Positions 35,025-45,097 of a stretch of DNA of 64,000 nt are shown one piece after another; the first letter of the stretch is position 1; the number at the start of each line of letters is the position of its first letter. The translations under genes and the position numbers were made by a program. Source of the stretch: Nocardioides marinus (GTDB lineage: Bacteria; Actinomycetota; Actinomycetes; Propionibacteriales; Nocardioidaceae). The stretch covers positions 434,001 through 498,000 of the forward strand of contig NZ_JACBZI010000001.1 in NCBI RefSeq assembly GCF_013408145.1. Reading direction: 5' to 3'. Below the pieces are notes generated by a model that had not been told where the DNA came from, did not search any database, and saw only the letters and a program-made list of their open reading frames with translations.

Positions 35025-35119
35025 CCGGTCGAGCAGCGAGCGCCAGCGAGCGCGCGTCGAGACCCCTCGTCGCGGTCTCGACGCCCGCTCGTCGCTTGCG
35101 CTCCTCGCTGCTCGACCGG
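35025..35119. repeat. REP-like nested palindromic element
   Basis: Outer arms CCGGTCGAGCAGCGAG (35025-35040) and CTCGCTGCTCGACCGG (35104-35119) pair perfectly. Inner arms GTCGAGACC (35056-35064) and GGTCTCGAC (35074-35082) pair perfectly. A diverged part-copy lies at 39883-39914. It also separates rpf from ksgA and could terminate transcription. Confidence 0.88.
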
Positions 35120-35133
35120 CGAGGGGCACCAGA

Positions 35134-35139
35134 TAGCGT
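35134..35139 (+). promoter_or_regulatory. -10 hexamer, leaderless ksgA
   Basis: TAGCGT ends 7 nt before ATG 35147. Confidence 0.5.
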
Positions 35140-35146
35140 GACGCTC

Positions 35147-36085
35147 ATGTCAGACACCTCCGCCGGTCCGAGGCTGCTCGGGCCGGCGGAGGTGCGTCAG
35201 CTCGCCGCCGAGCTCGACCTGCGCCCCACCAAGCAGCGCGGGCAGAACTTCGTCATCGACCCCAACACGGTGCGCCGCATCGTGCGGGAGTCCGGGGTGG
35301 GGCCCGACGACGTCGTCGTCGAGGTGGGCCCGGGGCTGGGGTCGCTGACCCTGGCGCTGCTCGAGGTGGTCGACCGCGTGGTGGCCGTCGAGCTCGACGA
35401 GCTGCTGGCCGCCCGGCTGCCGCGCACCCTCGCCGAGCACGCGCCGGCCGCGGCCGAGCGCTGCGAGGTCGTCCTCAGCGACGCCCTGCGGGTCACCGAG
35501 CTGCCCGGCCCGCCGCCCACGGCGCTGGTCGCCAACCTGCCCTACAACGTCTCGGTGCCGGTGCTGCTGCACCTGCTGGCCCTGCTGCCCTCGCTGGAGC
35601 GCGGGCTGGTCATGGTCCAGGCCGAGGTGGCCGACCGGCTCGCCGCCCGGCCCGGCTCGAAGGTCTACGGGGTGCCCTCGGTCAAGGCCGCGTGGTACGC
35701 CGACGTCCGCCGCGCGGGGGCGATCGGCCGCAACGTCTTCTGGCCGGCCCCCAACGTCGACTCCGGCCTGGTGGCCTGGACCCGCCGCGAGCCGCCGAGC
35801 ACGACCGTGCCCCGTGAGCGCGTCTTCGAGGTCGTCGACGCGGCGTTCGCCCAGCGCCGCAAGGCCCTGCGCGGGGTGCTGCGCTCGGTGGCTCCCGCCG
35901 AGGCCGTGGACGCCGCCCTGGCCGCGGCCGGCGTGGACCCGCTGGCGCGCGGGGAGTCCCTCACCGTCGAGGACTTCGTGCGGATCGCCGAGGCCCTGCC
36001 CCCGACGTCCGGCCAGCCCTCCCGCCAGTCGTCCGACCGGCCGTCCCGCCAGCAGTCGGGCCCCGTACCCGAGGAGCGCGCATGA
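35147..36085 (+). CDS. rsmA: 16S rRNA (adenine1518/1519-N6)-dimethyltransferase
   Basis: The 312-aa KsgA enzyme dimethylates two adjacent adenines in helix 45. Signatures are [23 protein letters not shown] motif [16 protein letters not shown], the catalytic N-L-P-Y in [13 protein letters not shown] and [10 protein letters not shown] near the end. ATG 35147 is fixed by the TAGCGT box. A Ser/Arg/Gln-rich tail (last 25 residues) is extra. The ATGA overlap with ispE is the conserved ksgA-ispE arrangement. Confidence 0.96.
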   Translation: MSDTSAGPRLLGPAEVRQLAAELDLRPTKQRGQNFVIDPNTVRRIVRESGVGPDDVVVEVGPGLGSLTLALLEVVDRVVAVELDELLAARLPRTLAEHAPAAAERCEVVLSDALRVTELPGPPPTALVANLPYNVSVPVLLHLLALLPSLERGLVMVQAEVADRLAARPGSKVYGVPSVKAAWYADVRRAGAIGRNVFWPAPNVDSGLVAWTRREPPSTTVPRERVFEVVDAAFAQRRKALRGVLRSVAPAEAVDAALAAAGVDPLARGESLTVEDFVRIAEALPPTSGQPSRQSSDRPSRQQSGPVPEERA

Positions 36086-37065
36086 GCCAGGCGATGACCC
36101 ACGACCCGCGCCGGGTGACGGTGCGGGCGCCGGCCAAGATCAACCTCCACCTCGAGGTGGGGGCGCCCCGCGAGGACGGCTTCCACCCGCTGGCGACGGT
36201 CTACCAGGCCGTCGGGCTCTACGACGACGTGACGGTCTCGACCTGGCACGAGTGGAGCGTCCAGGTGCGCTACGAGGGGCTGCTCGCCGACCCCGACGTC
36301 TCCGGGGCGTCCGCCGACCCCGGTCGGGTGGTGCCGCTGGACGCCGAGAACGTCGCGGTCCGGGCCGGCCGGGCCCTGGTCGACCACCACGGGGTCGACC
36401 TGGCAGCCGCGATCACGATCCACAAGTCGATCCCGGTCGCCGGCGGGATGGCCGGGGGGTCCGCCGACGCGGCGGCCACCTTGGTGGCGCTCGACCGGCT
36501 GTGGGAGCTCGAGACCAGCGACGAGGACCTGTTGGCGATCGCGGCGACGCTGGGCTCCGACGTACCCTTCGCGCTGCTGGGCGGCACCGCCGGCGGGACC
36601 GGTCGTGGCGAGGTCGTCGAGCCGCTGCCCGACACCGGGTCGTGGTGGTGGGTGGTCGTCGGCAGCGACACCGGTCTGTCGACCCCGCTGGTCTACCGCA
36701 CCTTCGACGAGCTGAACGACCTCGCCGACCTCGACGAGCCGTCGCTGCCGCCGGACCTGTTGATGAGCCTGGCCGAGGGCAGCCTGATCGCCCTCCCGGC
36801 CCAGCTGCAGAACGACTTGCAGGAGGCGGCGCTGTCGTTGCGCCCCGACCTCGTGGAGACCTTCGACGACGGCTACGAGGCGGGCGCCCTGGAGTGCCTG
36901 CTCTCGGGCTCGGGGCCCACGGTGCTGCTGCTGTGCAGCGACGCCGACCACGCACGGGAGGTCACCGCGGCCATGCACGCCGCCGGGCACCCGCGCACCG
37001 TCGCCGTCCCCGCGCCCGTGTCGGGCGTGCACGTGGTCTCCTACGACGGCGGGCCGGTGGGCTGA
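36082..37065 (+). CDS. ispE: 4-diphosphocytidyl-2-C-methyl-D-erythritol kinase
   Basis: The 327-aa GHMP kinase carries out the ATP-dependent phosphorylation in the MEP isoprenoid pathway. The substrate motif [12 protein letters not shown], the glycine-rich ATP loop [17 protein letters not shown] and motif 3 [11 protein letters not shown] are intact. It overlaps ksgA (ATGA) and is followed 4 nt later by the ABC-F gene. Confidence 0.96.
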   Translation: MSQAMTHDPRRVTVRAPAKINLHLEVGAPREDGFHPLATVYQAVGLYDDVTVSTWHEWSVQVRYEGLLADPDVSGASADPGRVVPLDAENVAVRAGRALVDHHGVDLAAAITIHKSIPVAGGMAGGSADAAATLVALDRLWELETSDEDLLAIAATLGSDVPFALLGGTAGGTGRGEVVEPLPDTGSWWWVVVGSDTGLSTPLVYRTFDELNDLADLDEPSLPPDLLMSLAEGSLIALPAQLQNDLQEAALSLRPDLVETFDDGYEAGALECLLSGSGPTVLLLCSDADHAREVTAAMHAAGHPRTVAVPAPVSGVHVVSYDGGPVG

Positions 37066-37069
37066 CCCC

Positions 37070-38884
<1,815 letters not shown>

Positions 38885-39036
38885 CCCTCGGCGCGGCGAT
38901 AGCCCGAACGGGCCATGGCGCCGTCCTGCTGGCCAGACCTGCCCACCCGTCCCCCTCAGGGGTCAGGTGAGAGAGGTCCCTGCCGATCGGAGAGGGGCAG
39001 ACGGACACGGAGGTCCGTCCCGGCCGAGGAGGCGCG

Positions 39037-39879
39037 ATGCAGGAGCTCATGGGTACGAGGGACGTGCTGGTCCTCAGCGGAGGTGCCTCCCGGGGCGCGG
39101 TCCAGGTCGGGATGATGAGGGCCCTGGTCGAGGCCGGCGTCCGCCCCGCGGCGTACGTCGGCACCTCGGTGGGTGCGCTGAACGCGGCGTTCCTCGCCGG
39201 CTCCGAGCCCGACGACCTGCCCGCGCGCGTCGAGGAGCTGGGGCGGCACTGGGCCGGCATCACCACCCGTGACGTCTTCCCGGGCAGCCACTGGACCCGG
39301 ATCGGCCACGTGGTGCGGCACCCGGCCTCGCTGTACTCCTCCTCCGGCCTGCAGACCCTGGTGCGGACCTGGGCCCAGCACGAGCGCCTGGAGGACCTCC
39401 CCACGCCGCTGCGGGTGGTGACGACCCGGCTCGAGACCAGTGAGGCGGTCTACCACGACGCCGGCGACCTGCACACGCTGCTGATGGCCTCCACCGCGCT
39501 GCCGAGCATCTTCGACCCGATCCGGCTCACCGGGCCCGACGGTCCCGAGACCCACGTGGACGGCGGCATCGCCGACCTGGTGCCGGTGGCCGGCGCCCCC
39601 TCCCTGGCCCCGACCCGGGTGTTCGTCCTCGACGCGAGCGTGCCCGCCCGGCTGCGCCGGGTGCGCACCCCCATCGACGTGCTGCTGGCCAGCCTGGCGG
39701 TCTCGATGCGGGTCCGGCCGGGCGTGGACCTGCCCGGCGTCGAGGTGGTCCACCTGACCGCTCCCGACCTCGGCATCCGCATGCACGACTTCTCCCGCAC
39801 CGCCGCGCACGTCGCCATGGGCCACGAGGCGGCCACCGCGGCGCTCTCGGCCCGCGCGGCGACCCCCGCGGCTGCCTGA
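39037..39879 (+). CDS. Patatin-like phospholipase
   Basis: The 280-aa protein has the glycine-rich oxyanion loop VLSGGASRGAVQVG, nucleophile Ser44 in VGTSVGALNA and the partner Asp175 in HVDGGIADLV, the complete Ser-Asp dyad of patatins. No signal peptide. ATG 39037 lies after CGAGGAGG. Acts as a lipid acyl hydrolase; many bacterial members are cytoplasmic and of unknown substrate. The 152-bp upstream gap has purine-rich GGTCAGGTGAGAGAGG but nothing I can name. Confidence 0.92.
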   Translation: MQELMGTRDVLVLSGGASRGAVQVGMMRALVEAGVRPAAYVGTSVGALNAAFLAGSEPDDLPARVEELGRHWAGITTRDVFPGSHWTRIGHVVRHPASLYSSSGLQTLVRTWAQHERLEDLPTPLRVVTTRLETSEAVYHDAGDLHTLLMASTALPSIFDPIRLTGPDGPETHVDGGIADLVPVAGAPSLAPTRVFVLDASVPARLRRVRTPIDVLLASLAVSMRVRPGVDLPGVEVVHLTAPDLGIRMHDFSRTAAHVAMGHEAATAALSARAATPAAA

Positions 39880-39882
39880 GGG

Positions 39883-39914
39883 GGTCTCGGCGCCCGCTCG
39901 TCGCCGGCGCTCCT
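39883..39914. repeat. Part-copy of the REP-like element
   Basis: GGTCTCGGCGCCCGCTCGTC and the following GCGCTCCT match the right half of the 35025-35119 element with a few differences. It lies between the convergent patatin and marR genes. Confidence 0.7.
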
Positions 39915-39956
39915 GGCGGGAGAGACCACCGGGGTGCCGCTCGACGGTGGGCGGGC

Positions 39957-40445
39957 TCAGTCGGAGAACGGCGCGAGCAGGGTGCGCAGCAGGTCGGCGA
40001 GCCGGGCGCGGTCGCGCTCGGGCAGGTCGGCCAGGAAGATCTGCTCGGCCTCCAGCAGCGCGTCGAAGGCGCTGTCGACGGCGCTCTTGCCCTCGGGCGT
40101 GAGCCGGACCAGGACGCCGCGTCGGTCGTCGGGATCGGGGTTGCGCTCGACGTAGCCGCGCGCCACCAGCCGGTCGACCCGGTTGGTCATCGTCCCGCTG
40201 GTCACGAGGGTCTCGCGCAGCAACCGCCCGGGCGAGAGCTCGTAGGGCGCCCCGGCCCGTCTCAGCGCGGCCAGGACGTCGAACTCCCACGACTCGATGC
40301 CCTGCGCGGCGAAGGCCGCCCGGCGGGCGAGGTCGAGGTGGCGGGAGAGCCGGCTGATCCGGCTGAAGACGGCGACGGGGCCCAGGTCGAGGTCGGTGCG
40401 TTCGCGCGCCCACGCCTCCACCAGCTCGTCCACCTCGTCCCGCAT
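39957..40445 (-). CDS. MarR-family transcriptional regulator
   Basis: The 162-aa winged-helix protein starts at ATG 40445, supported by TATCCT 6 nt upstream. It has the MarR core: FSRISRLSRHLDLARRAAFAAQGIESWEFDVLAALRRAG, recognition helix TSGTMTNRVDRLVARGYVER, and the wing DPDDRRGVLVRLTPEGK. It is divergent from an alpha/beta hydrolase. A T-C-T-x-GACGTC-AAGA dyad sits between them and recurs before the Tam gene, so the three transcription units probably form its regulon (inference). The ligand is unknown. Confidence 0.93.
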   Translation of the reverse strand: MRDEVDELVEAWARERTDLDLGPVAVFSRISRLSRHLDLARRAAFAAQGIESWEFDVLAALRRAGAPYELSPGRLLRETLVTSGTMTNRVDRLVARGYVERNPDPDDRRGVLVRLTPEGKSAVDSAFDALLEAEQIFLADLPERDRARLADLLRTLLAPFSD

Positions 40446-40451
40446 CGCGCC

Positions 40452-40457
40452 AGGATA
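40452..40457 (-). promoter_or_regulatory. -10 hexamer, leaderless marR
   Basis: TATCCT on the minus strand ends 6 nt before ATG 40445; a CTTGAC -35-like hexamer 16 bp further upstream overlaps the MarR dyad. Confidence 0.55.
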
Positions 40458-40466
40458 CATCGAGAT

Positions 40467-40480
40467 TCTCGACGTCAAGA
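40467..40480. promoter_or_regulatory. MarR operator, site 1
   Basis: TCTCGACGTCAAGA is a dyad with one mismatch around GACGTC. It covers the -35 area of marR and lies just upstream of the hydrolase promoter. Confidence 0.75.
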
Positions 40481-40504
40481 GATCCCGGGTTCGGTCGATG
40501 GTCC

Positions 40505-40510
40505 TAGGCT
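40505..40510 (+). promoter_or_regulatory. -10 hexamer, leaderless hydrolase gene
   Basis: TAGGCT ends 6 nt before GTG 40517. Confidence 0.55.
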
Positions 40511-40516
40511 CGGCCC

Positions 40517-41425
40517 GTGCCCCCGCCGCAGACGCCCGCACCCGGAACCCTGAGCCTCGACCTGCCCCACGGCCTGCACGTGGAGGCGCTGACCTGGGGG
40601 CCCGACGACGGTCCGCTGGCGGTGCTGCTGCACGGCTTCCCCGACACCGCCCACACCTGGCGCCACCTCGGGCCCGCCCTGGCGCAGGACGGCTGGCGGG
40701 TGGTCGCGCCGTTCCTGCGCGGCTACGCCCCGAGCGGGCCGGCCCCCGACGGCAGCTACCACGTGGCAGCGCTGTGCCACGACGCGATCACGCTGCACAC
40801 CGCCCTTGGCGGCGACGAGCGCGCGGTGCTCGTGGGGCACGACTGGGGCGCGATCACGGCCAACGGCGTAGGGGCGGCCGAGGCGTCGCCGTACGCCGCC
40901 GTCGTGAGCATGGCCGTGCCGCCGGTGCCGGCGCTGGTGCCCCGCGGCGTGGGGGACGCCGGGCTGGCCGTGCAGCAGCTGCTGATGAGCTGGTACACCC
41001 TGTTCCACCAGCTGCCGGCGCTGCCGGAGCGGGTCTTCACCCGGCACGTCACGCGGCTGTGGCACCACTGGTCCCCGGGCTACGACCCGGGGGAGGACCT
41101 CGCGCTCCTCGCCGCGGCGCTGCCGGACCGGGCGCACCGACGTGCCGCGATCGACTACTACCGCGCCGCCCCGCGGCAGGGGCGCGTGCCCTACACCTAC
41201 GCCCACCTCGCCGACGCGTGGCTGGGCATGCCGAGCGTGCCGATGCTGCACCTGCACGGCGCGCGCGACGGGTGCCTGAGCTCCCGCTTCGCCACCCGGC
41301 TGGCCGAGCTCGCGCCGCCCACGTGCCGGGTCGAGGTGGTCCCGAGCGCCGGGCACTTCCTCCAGCTCGAGCGTCCCAACCGGGTCGGTGCGCTGGTCAG
41401 GGAGTTCCTCGCCGAGGTCTCTTGA
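40517..41425 (+). CDS. Alpha/beta hydrolase, epoxide-hydrolase-like, MarR-linked
   Basis: The 302-aa protein has LLHGFPDTAHTW, Asp nucleophile in LVGHDWGAITAN (Asp109) and a late catalytic His in PSAGHFLQLERP. The Asp nucleophile points to epoxide or haloester hydrolysis rather than Ser-esterase chemistry. It begins at GTG 40517, leaderless by the TAGGCT box. Its stop codon lies inside a second MarR dyad. Likely induced with the Tam and glyoxalase genes when the MarR ligand is present. Confidence 0.9.
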   Translation: MPPPQTPAPGTLSLDLPHGLHVEALTWGPDDGPLAVLLHGFPDTAHTWRHLGPALAQDGWRVVAPFLRGYAPSGPAPDGSYHVAALCHDAITLHTALGGDERAVLVGHDWGAITANGVGAAEASPYAAVVSMAVPPVPALVPRGVGDAGLAVQQLLMSWYTLFHQLPALPERVFTRHVTRLWHHWSPGYDPGEDLALLAAALPDRAHRRAAIDYYRAAPRQGRVPYTYAHLADAWLGMPSVPMLHLHGARDGCLSSRFATRLAELAPPTCRVEVVPSAGHFLQLERPNRVGALVREFLAEVS

Positions 41426-41433
41426 CATCAAGA
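41420..41433. promoter_or_regulatory. MarR operator, site 2
   Basis: TCTTGACATCAAGA has perfect 6-bp arms around a 2-bp centre; it overlaps the hydrolase stop codon. Confidence 0.75.
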
Positions 41434-41452
41434 CATCGTCGGCGCACCCTGG

Positions 41453-41476
41453 AAGTATCTTGACGTCAAGATACTT
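41453..41476. promoter_or_regulatory. MarR operator, site 3 (perfect 24-bp palindrome)
   Basis: Half-site AAGTATCTTGAC is followed by its exact complement. The core TCTTGACGTCAAGA is the same as sites 1 and 2. It ends at the first base before the GGAGG of the Tam gene, so bound repressor would block initiation there. Confidence 0.85.
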
Positions 41477-41485
41477 GGAGGCGCC

Positions 41486-42286
41486 GTGCACGTCTGGGAC
41501 CCCACCCACTACCTCTCGTACGCCGACGAGCGCACGCGACCGTTCGTCGAGCTGCTCGCCCGGGTGCCCGACCCCACCGGTCGGCCGGTGGCGAGCGTCG
41601 TCGACCTCGGCTGCGGTCCGGGCCACCTGACCGCCCTGCTCGCCCGGCGCTGGCCCGAGGCCCGTCTGCACGGGGTCGACGCGAGCGCGGAGATGATCGC
41701 CGCCGCGCGCGACCGGGTCGGTGAGCCGGGGGAGGGGGCGACCTACGAGGTCGCCGACCTCCGCGACTGGCTGGCCGCGCCGCCGGCCGGGGAGGAGGCG
41801 GACGTCCTGGTCAGCAACGCCACGCTCCAGTGGCTCCCCGACCCGCTGTCGCTGCTGCCCCGGATGGTCGCGCGGGTGGCCCCGGGCGGGACGCTGGCGA
41901 TCGGCGTCCCGGCGAACTTCGACGAGCCCAGCCACGTGCTGCGCCGCGAGCTGGCCGCCGAGGAGCCGTTCGCCGCCCACACCCGCGAGGTCGCCTCCCC
42001 GTGGTCGCCGGGTGCGGCGGACTACCTGGAGGCGCTGACCGGCCTGGGCTGCGAGGTCGACGCCTGGGAGACCACCTACCTGCACGTGCTGGAGGGTCCC
42101 GACGCGGTCTTCGAGTGGATCTCCGGCACCGGCGCTCGCCCGACGCTGCAGGCCCTGCCGGCCGGGCTGCGCGAGGAGTTCGCCGACGAGCTGCGCAGGC
42201 GGTTGCGGGCGGCGTACCCACCCCGCGGGGGGCGGGTGGTCCTGCCCTTCCGCCGCGCCTTCGTCGTCGCCCGGGTGCCGGCGTGA
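41486..42286 (+). CDS. tam: Trans-aconitate 2-methyltransferase
   Basis: The 266-aa class I SAM methyltransferase has the Tam opening VWDPTHYLSYADERTRPFVE, SAM motif VVDLGCGPGHLT, VSNATLQWLPDP and the diagnostic C-terminal WETTYLHVL and FEWISGTGARP. Tam methylates trans-aconitate, a spontaneous inhibitor of aconitase. GTG 41486 has GGAGG directly abutting a perfect MarR palindrome. It shares one base with the next gene (TGATG). Confidence 0.93.
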   Translation: MHVWDPTHYLSYADERTRPFVELLARVPDPTGRPVASVVDLGCGPGHLTALLARRWPEARLHGVDASAEMIAAARDRVGEPGEGATYEVADLRDWLAAPPAGEEADVLVSNATLQWLPDPLSLLPRMVARVAPGGTLAIGVPANFDEPSHVLRRELAAEEPFAAHTREVASPWSPGAADYLEALTGLGCEVDAWETTYLHVLEGPDAVFEWISGTGARPTLQALPAGLREEFADELRRRLRAAYPPRGGRVVLPFRRAFVVARVPA

Positions 42287-42663
42287 TGCGCCTGCACCAC
42301 GTCCAGCTCTCCTGCCCGGAGGGCGGCGAGGACGCGGCGCGGAGGTTCTGGGTCGAGGGGCTCGGCCTGGCCGAGGTCGCCAAGCCGAGCGCCCTGGTGG
42401 GGCGCGGTGGGGCGTGGTTCCGCGGGGAGGCGGTCGAGGTGCACGTGGGGGTCGAGGAGCCGTTCGTGCCGGCCCGCCGGGCGCACCCCGCGCTCGCCCT
42501 CGACGACCCCGAGGCGCTGCGTCGCGCGGCCGGCCGGCTGCAGGCGCTGGGCTTCGAGGTGGACTGGACCGAGCGGACCACCTTCCCCGGCCACGAGCGC
42601 TGCCACGCCCGGGACGGGCACGGGAACCGGGTCGAGCTGCTGGCGCCGACCGTGGGGCCGTAA
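42286..42663 (+). CDS. Glyoxalase/VOC-family protein
   Basis: The 125-aa protein has two beta-alpha-beta-beta-beta modules: MRLHHVQLSCPEGGEDAARRFWVEGLGL and the closing DGHGNRVELLAP with the C-terminal metal Glu. His4 and late Glu fit the vicinal-oxygen-chelate metal site. TGATG coupling makes it part of the MarR-controlled unit. Dioxygenase, lyase or resistance role cannot be decided. Confidence 0.9.
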   Translation: MRLHHVQLSCPEGGEDAARRFWVEGLGLAEVAKPSALVGRGGAWFRGEAVEVHVGVEEPFVPARRAHPALALDDPEALRRAAGRLQALGFEVDWTERTTFPGHERCHARDGHGNRVELLAPTVGP

Positions 42664-42674
42664 CCCCCTGGGGT
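42663..42674. promoter_or_regulatory. CsoR-like operator candidate
   Basis: ACCCC and GGGGT arms around CT resemble the G/C-tract dyads bound by CsoR-type repressors. It begins in the glyoxalase stop codon and lies 140 bp upstream of the CsoR-family gene. Confidence 0.35.
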
Positions 42675-42814
42675 GTTGGCCGTTCTACCGGTGTCGACCT
42701 GCCACGGCGCGACCGCGTCGATGGCCACACTCGGAGGCCCGGCGGGTCGACACGCCTGACCCCCACGGCGACCCACGAGGTCGTCAGGACCCACGGACAG
42801 ATCGGCCTCCGAGC

Positions 42815-43075
42815 ATGGACCACGCCCGCGACCTCGCCCCCGTCGTCAACCGCATCAAGCGCGCCCAGGGCCAGCTGGCCGGCGTGCTGCGGATGATCGA
42901 GGAGGGCCGCGAGCTCGACGACGTGCTCAACCAGCTCAAGGCCGTCTCCAAGGCGCTGGACCGTGCCGGGTTCGCGCTGGTCACCCAGGACCTGCGCCAG
43001 GCGCTGGTCAGCGGGGGCGCGGTCAGCGAGGCCGACCTCGACGCCTACGAGAAGCACTTCCTCTCCCTGTCCTGA
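42815..43075 (+). CDS. CsoR/DUF156-family regulator lacking metal-binding cysteines
   Basis: The 86-aa all-helical protein has the family's APVVNRIKRAQGQLAGVLRMIEEGRELDDVLNQ and LKAVSKALDRAGFALVTQDL pattern. CsoR proteins bind Cu(I) through Cys-x-His-Cys positions. This protein contains no cysteine: the first site reads R-E-L-D-D and the His/Cys helix reads T-Q-D-L-R-Q. Copper sensing is therefore excluded; it may sense something else or be constitutive. No metal transporter is adjacent. Confidence 0.85.
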   Translation: MDHARDLAPVVNRIKRAQGQLAGVLRMIEEGRELDDVLNQLKAVSKALDRAGFALVTQDLRQALVSGGAVSEADLDAYEKHFLSLS

Positions 43076-43148
43076 GCGGCGCTCCGGCGTACGCCGGCGG
43101 CCGGGTCGTGAGGCCCGAGACACCCTGGCGCACATGGTTACCCGCCGG

Positions 43149-43154
43149 TAGCAT
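43149..43154 (+). promoter_or_regulatory. -10 hexamer, leaderless DUF4442 gene
   Basis: TAGCAT ends 7 nt before ATG 43162. Confidence 0.5.
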
Positions 43155-43161
43155 CCTGGTC

Positions 43162-43650
43162 ATGAGCCAGGTCCTCTCCCTGTGGCGCACCGCCAGCACC
43201 CTCCCCGTGGTCGGCGGCAGCGTCGGCACCCGTGTCTTCAGCGTCGTCTTCGGCCAGAAGGCCCCCTACTTCGCCTCGATCCGCCCGCGGTTCACCGTGC
43301 TCGAGCCGAACCACGCCGAGCTGGTCATCCCCAAGCGCCGCGCGGTCCAGAACCACATCGGCACCGTCCACGCCATCGCGCTGTGCAACGGCCTCGAGGC
43401 CGCCATGGGCGCGCTGGCCGAGGCCACCATCCCCGCGGACCGGCGCTGGATCCCCAAGGGCATGGACGTCAGCTACACCGCCAAGGCCACCAGCGACATC
43501 ACCTGCGTCGCCGAGACCGACCCCGAGCAGTGGACCGCCGACCTCGGCGCCGGCTACGACCTCGCCGTGCGCGTGAAGGGCGTGCGCGACGACGGCACCA
43601 CCGTCATCGAGGGCAGCATCAACCTCTGGATCAGCCCCAAGAAGGGCTAG
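43162..43650 (+). CDS. DUF4442 hotdog-fold protein (thioesterase-like)
   Basis: The 162-aa protein has the hotdog core AVQNHIGTVHAIALCNGLEAAMGALAEATIPADRRWIPKGMDVSYTAKATSDITC, typical of DUF4442/PaaI-like acyl-CoA thioesterases. The Asn-His-Ile-Gly loop is where the catalytic acid region sits in relatives. Substrate unknown. It overlaps tail-to-tail by 4 bp with the exported protein gene on the other strand. Confidence 0.88.
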   Translation: MSQVLSLWRTASTLPVVGGSVGTRVFSVVFGQKAPYFASIRPRFTVLEPNHAELVIPKRRAVQNHIGTVHAIALCNGLEAAMGALAEATIPADRRWIPKGMDVSYTAKATSDITCVAETDPEQWTADLGAGYDLAVRVKGVRDDGTTVIEGSINLWISPKKG

Positions 43651-44174
43651 CCCGACTTCTTGGCGCAGCCGGTGCCGATGCGGGTCCGCGCCGTGCCGGT
43701 GGCACCGTTGCGAAACTCCACCGTCGCGATCACCGGCCGGCACCCACCGTAGACACCGATCTCGACGGGGAAGTGCCACAGCTCGTCACTGCCGTCGTCG
43801 GAGGTGAAGACGTGGTACTCGCCGTAGCTCGCGCCGTTCGGGGGCGCGGCGAACTCGACCCGCACGGCCTGCGGTGAGGTCCCGAACGTGTCGAGCTCGA
43901 CGCAGTAGATGCCCGAGCCCGAGCCGCGCCCCGGCTCCCGGTCGACCTCGTGGGTGCGGAGGAACCCTCCACGGGGCGGGTCCAGGGGGACCTCCTCCAC
44001 CGGACCGGACTCGGGGCAGAACACGTCGCGGACCCCCAGGTACGGCGTGGCCGGCTCGACCTCGGCCGGCTCCTCCGCCCCGGTCACCCGGGCGGTGACC
44101 GCCGCGGTCCCCGCGACCAGGACCAGCGCTGCCAGGCCAAGGGCGGCCGGGCTGCGCGAGGTCAGTCGATCCAC
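43647..44174 (-). CDS. Exported or membrane-anchored hypothetical protein, 175 aa
   Basis: From GTG 44174 the product has one hydrophobic segment (residues about 8-27, PAALGLAALVLVAGTAAVTA) and an extracytoplasmic domain with four cysteines (DVFCPESG, GIYCVELD, GGCRPVIA, GTGCAKKS) that could form two disulfides. Repeated GSGSGIY and beta-rich segments suggest a small beta-sandwich. No family recognised. It lies 5 bp downstream of gluD on the same strand and may be co-transcribed with the transporter. Confidence 0.7.
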   Translation of the reverse strand: MDRLTSRSPAALGLAALVLVAGTAAVTARVTGAEEPAEVEPATPYLGVRDVFCPESGPVEEVPLDPPRGGFLRTHEVDREPGRGSGSGIYCVELDTFGTSPQAVRVEFAAPPNGASYGEYHVFTSDDGSDELWHFPVEIGVYGGCRPVIATVEFRNGATGTARTRIGTGCAKKSG

Positions 44175-44179
44175 GCCGC

Positions 44180-45097
44180 TCAGACCCCGCCCGCGCCGCC
44201 GTGGGCCTGGGCCCCCAGGGTGACCTCGCCGACCTCGGGGGAGGGGTCGGAGTACGACGACGTGCTCATCCGGCGCTCGACGTACACGGCGAGGCGGGAC
44301 AGGCCGTAGTTGATGACCACGAAGATCGCGCCGACGATGAACAGCGACTGGATCGGGTTGTCGAGCACCTGGGAGATCTGGTTGCCGCGGCGCAGCAGCT
44401 CGAAGTAGCCCAGACCGATGACGGCGGCCAGCGAGGTGTCCTTGAGGACCACCACGAGCTGGCTGATCAGCGCCGGGAGCATGGTGCGGAAGGCCTGGGG
44501 CAGCAGGATCGAGCGCATCACCTGGCCCTCGGTCATGCCGATCGCGCGCCCGGCCTCGCCCTGTCCGCGCGGCAGCGAGGCGACGCCGGCACGCAGGATC
44601 TCCGCGACGATCACGGAGTTGTAGAGCGTGAGGCCGATGACGAGGTACCACAGGGCGGGCTCGCCCGGCAGCACGTCGATCGGGACGTCGAGCTCGGCCA
44701 TCGCGCGCCACACGAACACGATGGTGATGACGACCGGCAGGCCGCGGAAGAGCTCGATGAAGCCGACGACGGGGATGCGACCCATCCGGCCGCTCATCAT
44801 CCGCGCGACGCCGAGGACCACGCCCACGAGGAGCGACAGGGTGATCGCCATGGCAGCGGCCAGGATGGTGTTCAGGGCACCCCGACCGACCAGCTCCCAG
44901 ACCTGCGCGAAGCTGTCGTCGCTCGGGTTGACCCAGGGCGACCAGAGGTCCGAGTCGAACTGACCGCGGCTGGCCAGGCGCTGGATCGCGACGGCGACGA
45001 GCCCCGCGATGAGGACGAGGGCGGCGGCGGTGCCGATGCGCTGGCGGCGTACGGCGCGGGGGCCGGGGACGTCGTAGAGGACGCTCTGGTCGCTCAT
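44180..45097 (-). CDS. gluD: Glutamate-type ABC transporter permease GluD
   Basis: The 305-aa inner-membrane permease of the HisM/GlnP family starts at ATG 45097, overlapping gluC by 4 bp. It has an N-terminal span, an insert, then LNTILAAAMAITLSLLVGVVLGV and the ATPase-contact loop EAGRAIGMTEGQVMRSILLPQA. With GluC it forms the amino-acid channel. The C-terminal tail is cytoplasmic and Ser/Pro-rich. Confidence 0.93.
   Translation of the reverse strand: MSDQSVLYDVPGPRAVRRQRIGTAAALVLIAGLVAVAIQRLASRGQFDSDLWSPWVNPSDDSFAQVWELVGRGALNTILAAAMAITLSLLVGVVLGVARMMSGRMGRIPVVGFIELFRGLPVVITIVFVWRAMAELDVPIDVLPGEPALWYLVIGLTLYNSVIVAEILRAGVASLPRGQGEAGRAIGMTEGQVMRSILLPQAFRTMLPALISQLVVVLKDTSLAAVIGLGYFELLRRGNQISQVLDNPIQSLFIVGAIFVVINYGLSRLAVYVERRMSTSSYSDPSPEVGEVTLGAQAHGGAGGV

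Noticed and set aside
38885..39036. Purine-rich riboswitch-like leader before the patatin gene
   Set aside because: GGTCAGGTGAGAGAGG and CGGAGAGGGGC are suggestive, but no complete aptamer consensus is present.
41453..41476. Perfect palindrome read as a terminator
   Set aside because: It is AT-rich at its ends, matches two other copies of the same core and abuts a ribosome site, so an operator fits better.
40475..43135. 886-codon minus-strand frame
   Set aside because: Antisense shadow of hydrolase, tam, VOC and CsoR-family genes, without any family features.
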